NCBI GenBank assembly: GCA_014323965.1 | Contig: JACONB010000126.1 | Location: 1-5,955 of the forward strand | DNA: 5,955 bases | Source: Prochloron sp. SP5CPC1 | GTDB lineage: Bacteria; Cyanobacteriota; Cyanobacteriia; Cyanobacteriales; Prochloraceae | Reading direction: 5' to 3' | Part shown: piece after piece, positions 1 to 5,955 of the stretch | Layout: each line of letters starts with the position of its first letter | Position numbering within the stretch: the first letter of the stretch is position 1 | Translations under genes and position numbers: made by a program | The notes under the pieces: generated by a model | The model's database searches: none | What the model was told of the DNA's origin: nothing | What the model saw: only the letters and a program-made list of their open reading frames with translations

Positions 1-126
1 TGTTTGACACTCTCTGCAACGTCTGCGCGGTTAGAAGATGAGTTTGATGAGAATAGTCCCGTTTATACGGTGTCCTTAGAGGAGTTTGAAACAGCGGTTT
101 TAGCTTGGATTAAACATATCCAGTGA
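1..126 (+). CDS. 3' end of an unrecognised gene (partial)
   Basis: The frame is open from base 1 and ends with TGA at 124-126, giving the last 41 residues of a protein whose start lies outside the window. The fragment is acidic in its middle (LEDEFDENS) and ends in what looks like a helix (SLEEFETAVLAWIKHIQ). I do not recognise the family, and no catalytic motif is visible. It points toward the DUF4335 gene, so the two genes converge on the 139-base gap that follows. It could be a small cytosolic protein or the tail of a larger one. The frame is probably real because the ending is protein-like and no other frame here is better, but the evidence is limited. Confidence 0.55.
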   Translation, partial: CLTLSATSARLEDEFDENSPVYTVSLEEFETAVLAWIKHIQ

Positions 127-148
127 ACAGAAATGTTGATAAGCAATG

Positions 149-162
149 GGAATTATAATTCC
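149..162. repeat. perfect 14-bp palindrome in the gap between converging genes
   Basis: GGAATTATAATTCC reads the same on both strands. It lies 23 bases after the stop of the left-edge gene. It is A/T rich and has no unpaired loop, so it is a poor RNA terminator and looks more like a dimeric protein-binding site or chance. The next bases (CCAACAATTGG, 161-171) contain a second small CCAA/TTGG inverted match. No function is assigned. Confidence 0.35.
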
Positions 163-206
163 AACAATTGGTTATAACTTTTCTACTCAATTGTCCATTC
201 TACTAC

Positions 207-252
207 TCTAGGTTGCTCGCTGTTGGGTTTCGTGCCTCAACCCAACCTACAC
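207..252. repeat. cyanobacterial-type dispersed hairpin repeat (GTTGGGTT/AACCCAAC)
   Basis: GTTGGGTT at 222-229 and AACCCAAC at 239-246 are perfect 8-bp inverted arms around a 9-base loop. An outer TAGGTTG (209-215) can alternatively pair with CAACCTA (243-249). On the minus strand the core reads GTAGGTTGGGTTGAGG followed by CACGAAACCCAACA. From general knowledge, near-identical sequences are scattered through the intergenic DNA of many cyanobacteria as small palindromic or MITE-like repeats. It sits 14 bases past the DUF4335 stop and could act as a 3' stem for that mRNA, but no T-run follows on either strand, so it is not a standard intrinsic terminator. Confidence 0.6.
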
Positions 253-265
253 TTCAAACATTTAT

Positions 266-925
266 TTATTCTAAACTATCAGGAGTAGGGGTAGGTTTCG
301 GGGGAGGAATAGTAACAGGAATATTAGTAGGAGTAGTGGTGCTTTCCTCTGGTTTGGGTTCTTCCGGTTGAGGTACTTCGGGAATAGGGAAGAAGACGAA
401 GGCGATCGCCGCCAGGACAAAACTACCAATGCCCAAAATCGTTGGAGTAGCGCGCTGTAGGAGCGGTTCTTCTCTCTGACGATAGCGCTTACTCACTGAC
501 TGCAACTGCAAAGTCAAATCTGGTAAAGTTTGGGTATCTGCAAACAACTGATCCACTGCTTCCAGCAAGTCGAATAACTGCACTGTTGTCAGCTCAACTT
601 CCACCTTCTGTTCCTCTGAGGGGGATTCCCAAGTTAAGCGATGTAAATATTTACCTGGGACAGGTTCTATAGATACTTTCCCCTCCTCTTCCTTTCCATG
701 CTCCCTTTGAGGGGAATATAGTCCACTCAAACACCCCTGTCCATAAGCACTCACCGTCTCTACTAGATTGGTTAAAAATACCTTACCACCGCTGAGTACT
801 TGGTTCATACCAAGAAAATGGCATTCTGCATTGAGCAAAATGGACATCTTCTGGGTACTATCCTCGCTCAAACCATCTAAAACCAGGGTGCAATTAGGTA
901 AACTGTATTGGCGTCGAATCGTCAT
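266..925 (-). CDS. DUF4335 family protein, single-pass membrane protein with proline-rich tail
   Basis: The 219-residue product begins MTIRRQYSLPNCTLVLDGLS, which I recognise as the typical opening of the cyanobacterial DUF4335 family, a group of unknown function. Residues 1-150 form a soluble region of mixed strand and helix. One strong hydrophobic segment (about 162-180) follows, then a Pro/Thr/Glu-rich tail (181-219) that looks disordered and outside the compact fold. There is no signal peptide, so the protein is probably anchored near its C-terminus with the long N-terminal domain in the cytoplasm (inference). Its ATG overlaps the stop of the upstream DUF3038 gene as ATGA, which fixes the start and suggests translational coupling within one operon. 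No catalytic motif is visible. The family call is from memory of the sequence pattern; the function is unknown. Confidence 0.87.
   Translation of the reverse strand: MTIRRQYSLPNCTLVLDGLSEDSTQKMSILLNAECHFLGMNQVLSGGKVFLTNLVETVSAYGQGCLSGLYSPQREHGKEEEGKVSIEPVPGKYLHRLTWESPSEEQKVEVELTTVQLFDLLEAVDQLFADTQTLPDLTLQLQSVSKRYRQREEPLLQRATPTILGIGSFVLAAIAFVFFPIPEVPQPEEPKPEESTTTPTNIPVTIPPPKPTPTPDSLE
402..409. repeat. HIP1 octamer GCGATCGC
   Basis: Perfect palindromic GCGATCGC, the highly iterated palindrome over-represented in many cyanobacterial genomes. It lies inside the part of the DUF4335 gene that encodes the membrane segment. Confidence 0.8.
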
Positions 926-1524
926 GCTATCTCCCCATCAAACAAACTAAACCAAAACCTCGACTTCCCTTGGACTCCCGTACAAAACAATAGCTTATTT
1001 AACAGCTCCAGAGCGAGGGCGTTCAATTTTTCCTCTGAGGAGAGATATATCTCTACCTTAGCACGGCGGGGATTCATCCTGGCTTTATAGTGAGAACTAA
1101 ACCTTTCGAGATACTCCGAGAGCTGAAAATGGTGTCCCAGGGGCAACCCCTTCTGGACCATTTGCTGTTCTGCTAAGAGTAACTGGCGAATTAAATTTGA
1201 CCGTTGTCTGGCTAAATCTCCTGCGATAATTACTAAGGTTTTAGCTTGTTCCAGGGTAAGGGGTTGGCGGTGGTAAGAACGACGCCAGGGATTAGTACAG
1301 CGCAAACGCCAGACTACCACTCTGTTTTTAATTATATCCTTTAATTGTAACCTTTTAGCAGCAGCCAGCATTCGTTCTGCTCCTCCTATTGCCAAGGCTT
1401 CCAGAGCTAGCAGCATTAGATCCAGCCGTTGTGCAGTTCGCACGGAACATTGGGTTACGGAGGGAATGTCCGGGAGACTGGACAAAATTGGGGGTTGGGA
1501 CATTAAGGTAGGTTCATCACTCAT
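922..1524 (-). CDS. DUF3038 family protein
   Basis: This 200-residue protein matches the cyanobacterial DUF3038 family as I know it, notably the stretch around LDLMLLALEALAIGGAERML (residues 35-54) and the basic CTNPWRR segment (76-82). It looks soluble and mostly helical, with no signal peptide or membrane segment, and it is rich in Arg/Lys. No enzyme motif is visible, and the family's role is unknown. The ATG at 1524 is preferred; an alternative ATG at 1503 would remove seven residues (MSQPP start), and neither has a strong Shine-Dalgarno sequence. Its stop overlaps the DUF4335 start (ATGA at 925-922), so the two are almost certainly co-expressed, and the products may work together at the membrane (inference). 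It is transcribed divergently from apt. Confidence 0.87.
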   Translation of the reverse strand: MSDEPTLMSQPPILSSLPDIPSVTQCSVRTAQRLDLMLLALEALAIGGAERMLAAAKRLQLKDIIKNRVVVWRLRCTNPWRRSYHRQPLTLEQAKTLVIIAGDLARQRSNLIRQLLLAEQQMVQKGLPLGHHFQLSEYLERFSSHYKARMNPRRAKVEIYLSSEEKLNALALELLNKLLFCTGVQGKSRFWFSLFDGEIA

Positions 1525-1612
1525 CTTATTTTGTATCTTAATCTTTCCGGCAATAGCGGAAAATCTCTCTTCGGTGCCATAATGCCATAATCAAGTGGTA
1601 ACTGTTATAAAG
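1525..1612. promoter_or_regulatory. divergent promoter region between DUF3038 gene and apt
   Basis: The 88 bases between the two divergent starts must hold the promoters for both directions. Two features stand out. An inverted repeat, TTTCCG (1544-1549) and CGGAAA (1557-1562), has a 7-base spacer. A tandem direct repeat, TGCCATAA twice (1575-1582 and 1583-1590), places two CATAAT hexamers (1578-1583 and 1586-1591), each one base away from a TATAAT -10 box on the apt strand. No good -35 box is found at the expected distance from either, so the exact promoters are uncertain. Either repeat could be an operator, but no specific regulator can be named. Confidence 0.4.
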
Positions 1613-2131
1613 ATGGATCTCAAATCTCTCATTCGCGATATACCCGACTTTCCCAAACCCTCTATTCTCTTTCGGGATATTACCACCCTGCTCAAGAATG
1701 CTGAGGGACTGCGCTACGCTATAGACAGTCTGTCTGCTAAGTTTACCACCGCTGGTTTATTTCCTGATTATATTGTGGGAATGGAGTCCCGAGGCTTTAT
1801 TTTCGGTCCAACCCTAGCTTATAAGCTGAATGCGGGATTTATTCCTGTGCGCAAACCTGGAAAACTGCCGGCAGCGGTTCATACAGTGGAATATGACTTG
1901 GAATATGGTACCGATCGCCTGGAAATTCATCAAGATGCTGTCTCAGCGGGAGCTAAAGTAGCAATTGTAGACGATTTGATTGCCACTGGGGGTACGGCTA
2001 AGGCTACAGCAGACTTGTTGAGAAAATTGGACTGCGAAATCTTGTGTTTTGCCTTTATCATGGAGTTAAAAGATTTGGGTGGGCGACAAAAACTGCCAGA
2101 AGTACCAATTATTACTCTGGTTGAATATTAA
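1613..2131 (+). CDS. apt: adenine phosphoribosyltransferase
   Basis: Apt converts adenine and PRPP to AMP and pyrophosphate, the cytosolic purine-salvage step that recycles adenine. The 172-residue product has the family's usual length. It opens MDLKSLIRDIPDFPKP and continues with the conserved FRDITTLL (20-27). VGMESRGFIFG (55-65) and the VRKPGKLP purine-site region (79-86) follow. The PRPP-binding signature is VAIVDDLIATGGTAK (116-130), with the adjacent D120-D121 pair intact. I chose ATG at 1613 because family members start at MDLK; an in-frame GTG at 1595 would add six residues (MVTVIK) with no homology support. Residue 17 is Ser where a Gly (KPGI) is usual, a mild change. The permease frame starts 30 bases downstream and may be co-transcribed, although the two functions are not obviously linked. 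Confidence 0.96.
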   Translation: MDLKSLIRDIPDFPKPSILFRDITTLLKNAEGLRYAIDSLSAKFTTAGLFPDYIVGMESRGFIFGPTLAYKLNAGFIPVRKPGKLPAAVHTVEYDLEYGTDRLEIHQDAVSAGAKVAIVDDLIATGGTAKATADLLRKLDCEILCFAFIMELKDLGGRQKLPEVPIITLVEY

Positions 2132-2161
2132 TAAATTTATACTTAACAAACTATTTATGTG

Positions 2162-3244
2162 ATGAATGAAACATTGCTCTATGTCCTCAAGCGACTGGGA
2201 CAGGCGATTTTGACTTTATTTTTAGCATCCGCCCTCTGTTTTGCCATAATTCAATTAGCACCTGGTGACTATTTGGATACATTGCGCCTTAATCCGCAAA
2301 TTTCCCCGGAGAGACTGGAAGAACTCATAAAACAATTTGGTTTAGACAAACCGGGCCTAATTCAGTATGAGCGCTGGTTGTGGCGGGTAGTGACTCACTT
2401 TGACTTCGGCACCAGTTTTCTCTATTGGCGTCCCGTCTCCTCCTTGTTGTTGGAAAGAATACCAGCTACCCTGTTGTTAGCAATTGCTTCCATTATAGTA
2501 ACATGGGCGATCGCCATTCCTTTAGGGATAATCAGTGCGGTAAAGCAAAACAGCACCCTAGACAAATTCTTGCGGGTTCTGAGTTATTTCGGACAGGGAT
2601 TCCCCAGTTTTATCACAGCCCTATTATTATTATTTGTGGCTCAGAATCTTTCCCCTCTGTTTCCCATAGGAGGAATGACTAGTATCAATTATAACTATTT
2701 ATCCCCCTTAGGGAAAGTGTTGGATATTGGTTGGCACATGATATTACCTACTATAGCTCTGAGTATCACCAGTTTTGCTGGACTGCAACGTTTAACTCGG
2801 GGACAGTTATTAGATGTGTTGCGTCAAGATTACATTCAAACTGCTCGGGCAAAAGGATTACCAGAAGATAGGGTTATTTACGTTCACGCTTTGCGCAATG
2901 CTGTTAACCCCTTAATTACCCTCTTGGGTTTTGAATTTGCCAGCTTGCTAGCCCGTCGTTTACGTATGGGAGAACTAACCGCTGAAAATGTTGAAAAGGT
3001 CATGGAAGCTTTTGTGACAAATATCAATAATACCTATGTCTGTTTTCCCGTTGAGCCAACAGACTTCAATCAAGCTGCAACACTTTTGATGCAAGGTAAT
3101 ACAGCACTGAGAGCTGGAGATGCTTTACATTTAAGCATTGCCCTCAACCGTAAAACGGATAACTTTTTGACCTTAGATCGAAAATTATTAGCAGCAGCAA
3201 ATGTACTTGGTGTTACCGCAAGCTCTGGGGGAATTCTAACTTAA
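2162..3244 (+). CDS. chimeric frame: truncated DppB/OppB-type ABC permease joined to C-terminal part of a VapC-like PIN domain
   Basis: Residue numbers count from the GTG at 2159; I prefer the ATG at 2162, one codon later. Residues 1-263 are a dipeptide/oligopeptide/nickel-type inner-membrane permease: first membrane segment at ~12-32, IQLAPGD (31-37), the FDFGTSF motif (81-87) and further membrane segments at ~103-125, 147-164 and 193-210. The EAA loop that contacts the ATPase follows (YIQTARAKGLP, 225-235, to HALRNAVNPL). After LLGFEFASLL (255-264) the sequence stops resembling a permease. It continues as ARRLRMGELT, LRAGDALHLSIAL (317-329) and LTLDRKLLAAANVLGV (337-352), the typical second half of a VapC PIN ribonuclease. 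The permease lacks its last ~65-70 residues and final membrane segment. The PIN part lacks its first strand and first catalytic Asp. Neither activity is likely to be intact. The gene is either a real rearrangement product or an assembly chimera. Confidence 0.8.
   Translation: MNETLLYVLKRLGQAILTLFLASALCFAIIQLAPGDYLDTLRLNPQISPERLEELIKQFGLDKPGLIQYERWLWRVVTHFDFGTSFLYWRPVSSLLLERIPATLLLAIASIIVTWAIAIPLGIISAVKQNSTLDKFLRVLSYFGQGFPSFITALLLLFVAQNLSPLFPIGGMTSINYNYLSPLGKVLDIGWHMILPTIALSITSFAGLQRLTRGQLLDVLRQDYIQTARAKGLPEDRVIYVHALRNAVNPLITLLGFEFASLLARRLRMGELTAENVEKVMEAFVTNINNTYVCFPVEPTDFNQAATLLMQGNTALRAGDALHLSIALNRKTDNFLTLDRKLLAAANVLGVTASSGGILT
2507..2514. repeat. HIP1 octamer GCGATCGC
   Basis: Second perfect copy of the cyanobacterial HIP1 palindrome, within the permease part of the chimeric gene. 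This suggests that the permease part is long resident in a HIP1-rich genome. Confidence 0.8.
2930..2953 (+). other. junction zone between permease and PIN coding sequence
   Basis: These bases encode FEFASLLA. In DppB-type permeases the GFEFASLL segment normally continues SGAF and onward through the last membrane segment. In VapC-type PIN domains a similar stretch, with a conserved Glu followed by a small/hydrophobic helix (EFASALARR-like), precedes the GELT segment. Both parents can therefore explain this stretch, so the breakpoint cannot be placed more precisely from one sequence. There is no frameshift, stop or obvious target duplication at the join, and no mobile-element end is visible. 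Confidence 0.6.
2954..3244 (+). pseudogene. C-terminal PIN-domain (VapC-like) toxin remnant, fused in frame
   Basis: This part encodes about 96 residues. GELT (271-274) and the AGDALHLSIAL block with D321 are followed by LTLDRKL with D340. These are two of the acidic metal-binding positions of PIN ribonucleases; E259, just upstream in the junction zone, could serve as a third. The N-terminal β-strand with the first catalytic Asp and about 40 residues is absent. There is no separate start codon with a ribosome-binding site, and no vapB-like antitoxin gene lies on either side. It is therefore most likely a remnant of a toxin–antitoxin locus rather than a working toxin (inference). Confidence 0.65.
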
Positions 3245-3363
3245 CTCAACGCCAGAACCTCTTTTCTATTGGTTTATCTATTATTACAAACTATTCTTGC
3301 TCAGTTAATATTTCCATTTTTTACACACTCCTAAAAATACCTCAATAATGCCAAACCAAACCC
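3245..3363. other. intergenic spacer before the RND gene
   Basis: A/T-rich spacer of 119 bases. I see no permease or PIN coding remnant in it, no stable hairpin with a T-run and no clear promoter. The best candidate is TTGGTT (3270-3275) with TATTCT 17 bases later, each a weak match. The RND gene must be expressed either from an undetected promoter here or by read-through from the frame upstream. Confidence 0.4.
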
Positions 3364-5955
3364 ATGAGTCAACCATTACTTCCACCAGAAACATCCGAAT
3401 TGACAAAAAACCACGATGTACCCGATCCCAGTAAAGCATCCCCCGTTGTCAAGTTCTTCTTTCTCAAGACAGTTTTTGCCATTCTCCTATCTCTACTGCT
3501 GATTGTAGGAGGGCTAATGGGTGCCTCGACAATGGTGAAAGAAGGTGATCCTGACATTAATGTTGCCATCGCCAATATTGAGACTACCTGGGGTGGTGCC
3601 GATCCTGAAACCATTGAAAATCAAATTACAGATAAGATTGAGAAGGAATTAAAATCCCTGAAAGGATTAAAAGACCTCAGTAGTGCTTCTTTTGACGGCT
3701 CTTCCGTAATCAAGGTGGAGTTTGCTGCTGAAGCACCCATTGTGGAATCAATTTCTTTGGTGAGAGCTGAAGTAGATGAAGCAAAACCAGAGATTGCCAA
3801 TGATGCAGATGAACCTAAGGTAGAACAAATATCTAGCCAGGATACCCCGGTTCTCACGGTGGGGTTGTATGGGGATATCGACTTGGCAGTTTTGAGTAAA
3901 GCAGCTGAGGATATAGAAGAAATCTTAGAAACTGTTCCCAATGTCCGCAAGGTGGATTTGAGTGGCAATCGGGAAGAGGTTATTCACGTTCAGCTCATCC
4001 CCTCTCGCATGATTGCTATGGGAGTGTCAGCAATTCAGGTAGCGGATGCAATTCAACAAGGGAATCGAGATTTACCTTGGGATCAGATCGAAAGTGACGA
4101 AATTGGCACCCAGTTACGGTATTACGGACGATTTCGCAGCTTAGAAGATTTACGCAACTTGCCCGTAGCTCGTTTGGAAGGAGAGGCGGGGGGTCGAGTG
4201 GTGAGACTTCAAGAGGTTGCAGAAGTAAGGCGAGATTTAGAGAAGGAGAAGAATCGGGCTTTCTTGAGTTCGCAACAAGGGGAGTTTCAACCAGTTATTA
4301 CTGTGGATCTAGTTAAAGTTCCCGGTTCCGATACCATCCAAGTTATTAATGATTCCTTAGCAGCGATAGAATCCGCGAAACAAAATCCTACTCTTTGGCC
4401 TCACGGTATGGAATATGGAGTCATCAATACCGATGCTGAAGCGATTAACAAAGACCTCTTCAATGTATTTAATAATGCTTGGCAAGGAGTTTTAGGGGTT
4501 TTTATCGTTCTCCTCTTTGCCCTAACTTGGCGGGAAGCAATTATTGCTGGGCTATCCATTCCCCTCACTTTTTTGGGAACTTTAGCGGTGCTGTTCTTGC
4601 TCGGTTTCACCCTTAACAAAATGGTGCAAGTGGGCATGATCCTAGCATTGGGATTGTTAGTAGATGTTTTCATCCTCATGATGGAAGGCATGCATGATGG
4701 TATCTTTGTGGAGGGTTTGAGTTTTAATCAGGCTGCTCTGAAAACTCTTAGAACCTACGCTGTTCCTGCTTTTTCCGGTCAACTAACTACTATTTTGGCC
4801 TTAGCCCCCCTCATGGCAATTAGCGGTACCATGGGTCAATTTGTGCGCCTGATTCCCATTAGTGCCATAGTTTGTCTACTACTCAGTTATATCATCGCCT
4901 TGTTCGTGGATATTCCTTTGTCACGTTTTCTCCTGGGCAATTTGAAAACTAAAAGTCAGAAAAGTAGGATAGATCGCTTAACGGAAAGAGCATCTAAAAA
5001 ATTCTTTAATTGGAGTTTGACTGCTACAATCCGCAATAAAACGACAGCTAAGATTTGGGTATTAGGTGCGATCGCCTTATTTATCAGTTCAACTATCTTA
5101 GTGGGAACTGTTCCTGGTACTCTTTTCCCCGATGGGGACAGACGCAAATTAAGCATTAATATGGAATTACCCCCCACAACTACCCTGGATACGTCCCAAA
5201 CAGTAGCAAATGAAGTGGGAAAACTATTGCAAAGTAAAGACTATTTGGAAAGTGTAGTAAAATTGGTGGGCCAACGGAGTAATCTAGTACAAGAAAGCGG
5301 CATCAAACCCACTAATGGTAGTTATCTGGTGGGATTTTCTGCCATTTTTACCCCAGAAGAAGATCGGGAAAAGCCTTCTTATGAGTATGTGGAGGAACTG
5401 CGGCCAGAATTAAATACCGCCCTACGCCAGTATCCAGGAGCTTCTTTAGTGGTTAATGGTCAATCTACGGGAGAAGGAGGTGACCCCATTGAAATCGAGT
5501 TGGTGGGTAGGGATATGGACGAGCTGCGCCGTATCTCTGGGGAAGTACAACTAGCCCTGCGACAAATTCCTGGGGCAATAGATGTACGGGATGACTTGGG
5601 TGCATTACGACCCGATCTTAAACTCCGTCCCCGTCGAGAAGCCATGAATTTCTATGGCTTATCTTCTAACGATCTAGCTTTGCAGGGACGCTACCTGATG
5701 ACGGATAACGATATTGGCGATTTCCCGATTGGTGGTGGAGAAGAAGATTTAGAAATTCGCCTGAGTACCATGTGGGCATCTCGTAATGGAGGCATTGGGG
5801 GACCAACACGTCGCGATGAATTGTTATCCAGTCCGATTTTTACGTCCAGTGGAGAAACCATTGCTGGGAGTCAGGTTTTAGAAGTAGAATTGGGGAATGC
5901 ACCTTTATCTATAACCCACAAAGATGCCCAACGCACGGTTACTGTCTTGGCCAAA
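3364..5955 (+). CDS. RND-family efflux pump inner-membrane subunit (AcrB/CusA-like), 3' end cut off
   Basis: The frame is open from ATG 3364 to the window edge: 864 codons of an expected ~1,050 or more. RND pumps use the proton gradient to export drugs, lipids or metals, usually with a periplasmic adaptor and an outer-membrane channel. After an unusual ~30-residue polar N-terminus comes TM1 (~36-55). The first periplasmic region (~60-365) includes the family-typical TTWGGADPETIENQI (72-86). TM2-TM6 lie at ~375-525, with TM4 as LALGLLVDVFILMME, then TM7 (~563-583) and the second periplasmic region to the edge. TM8-TM12 are missing. In TM4, D434 is kept but the next position is Val, where drug pumps have Asp-Asp. 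HME metal pumps such as CusA also have a single Asp here, so proton coupling may still be possible. No adaptor gene lies upstream. No Shine-Dalgarno precedes the ATG. The substrate cannot be told. Confidence 0.92.
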   Translation, partial: MSQPLLPPETSELTKNHDVPDPSKASPVVKFFFLKTVFAILLSLLLIVGGLMGASTMVKEGDPDINVAIANIETTWGGADPETIENQITDKIEKELKSLKGLKDLSSASFDGSSVIKVEFAAEAPIVESISLVRAEVDEAKPEIANDADEPKVEQISSQDTPVLTVGLYGDIDLAVLSKAAEDIEEILETVPNVRKVDLSGNREEVIHVQLIPSRMIAMGVSAIQVADAIQQGNRDLPWDQIESDEIGTQLRYYGRFRSLEDLRNLPVARLEGEAGGRVVRLQEVAEVRRDLEKEKNRAFLSSQQGEFQPVITVDLVKVPGSDTIQVINDSLAAIESAKQNPTLWPHGMEYGVINTDAEAINKDLFNVFNNAWQGVLGVFIVLLFALTWREAIIAGLSIPLTFLGTLAVLFLLGFTLNKMVQVGMILALGLLVDVFILMMEGMHDGIFVEGLSFNQAALKTLRTYAVPAFSGQLTTILALAPLMAISGTMGQFVRLIPISAIVCLLLSYIIALFVDIPLSRFLLGNLKTKSQKSRIDRLTERASKKFFNWSLTATIRNKTTAKIWVLGAIALFISSTILVGTVPGTLFPDGDRRKLSINMELPPTTTLDTSQTVANEVGKLLQSKDYLESVVKLVGQRSNLVQESGIKPTNGSYLVGFSAIFTPEEDREKPSYEYVEELRPELNTALRQYPGASLVVNGQSTGEGGDPIEIELVGRDMDELRRISGEVQLALRQIPGAIDVRDDLGALRPDLKLRPRREAMNFYGLSSNDLALQGRYLMTDNDIGDFPIGGGEEDLEIRLSTMWASRNGGIGGPTRRDELLSSPIFTSSGETIAGSQVLEVELGNAPLSITHKDAQRTVTVLAK
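5068..5075. repeat. HIP1 octamer GCGATCGC
   Basis: Third perfect HIP1 copy, in the part of the RND gene encoding TM7 (GAIA). Three copies in under 6 kb is far above chance and supports the cyanobacterial origin. Confidence 0.8.

Noticed and set aside
222..246. Hairpin as an intrinsic terminator
   Set aside because: No T-run follows the stem on either strand, and the sequence is better explained as a dispersed repeat.
280..345. GGAGTAG/GGTAGG-rich low-complexity stretch as a tandem repeat
   Set aside because: It is simply the antisense of the Pro/Thr/Glu-rich coding tail of the DUF4335 protein, and the units are irregular.
168..371. Plus-strand open frame of 67 codons, Gly/Val-rich at its end
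   Set aside because: It runs through the hairpin repeat and opposite the proline/threonine-rich end of the DUF4335 gene. The Gly/Val composition is the antisense of that tail.
768..1090. Two short plus-strand frames opposite the DUF pair
   Set aside because: They lie wholly antisense to well-supported family members and have no recognisable protein character.
2425..2682. Short plus-strand frame inside the permease
   Set aside because: It is a shifted frame of the recognised permease coding sequence, with no domain character.
2162..3244. The permease–PIN fusion as a purposeful membrane-anchored nuclease system
   Set aside because: Both halves lack parts essential to their folds (last permease segment, first PIN strand and Asp), and no antitoxin or partner is present. 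A rearrangement remnant or assembly error is the simpler reading.
3369..5645. Several minus-strand frames (3369-3614, 3621-3968, 4401-4691, 4956-5177, 5460-5645)
   Set aside because: All are antisense to the continuous RND pump frame, which has clear family motifs over its whole length.

Overview
The window is most likely from a cyanobacterium. It holds a DUF3038/DUF4335 gene pair of a kind I know only from cyanobacteria, an adenine phosphoribosyltransferase with cyanobacterial-type sequence, and three copies of the HIP1 octamer GCGATCGC (402-409, 2507-2514, 5068-5075). It also carries a hairpin repeat of a type common in cyanobacterial intergenic DNA. I cannot name the genus from this window.

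Layout. Positions 1-126 are the 3' end of an unrecognised plus-strand gene. A 139-base gap follows, with a perfect 14-bp palindrome and the GTTGGGTT/AACCCAAC hairpin repeat. On the minus strand, a DUF3038 gene (1524-922) and a DUF4335 gene (925-266) overlap by ATGA and look translationally coupled. From the other side of a short divergent promoter region, apt (1613-2131) runs on the plus strand. It is followed within about 30 bases by an ABC-transporter permease frame (2162-3244). After a 119-base gap an RND-family efflux pump gene starts at 3364 and runs off the right edge, with 864 codons present.

The most unusual object is the 2162-3244 frame. Its first ~263 residues are a normal DppB/OppB-type permease, including the cytoplasmic EAA loop. 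The frame then passes without a break into the C-terminal part of a VapC-like PIN-domain toxin. The permease has lost its last membrane segment, and the PIN part lacks its N-terminal strand with the first catalytic aspartate. The join falls on a short stretch (FEFASLL) that would fit either parent, which suggests a deletion or recombination at microhomology, or an assembly chimera. No vapB antitoxin and no other ABC-transporter subunit is visible.

Functionally the window is a mix: purine salvage (apt), a conserved but uncharacterised cyanobacterial membrane-protein pair, a probably broken peptide/nickel-type permease, and an inner-membrane efflux pump without a visible membrane-fusion partner. 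I see no CRISPR array, tRNA, rRNA or transposase, and no convincing new multi-gene system.
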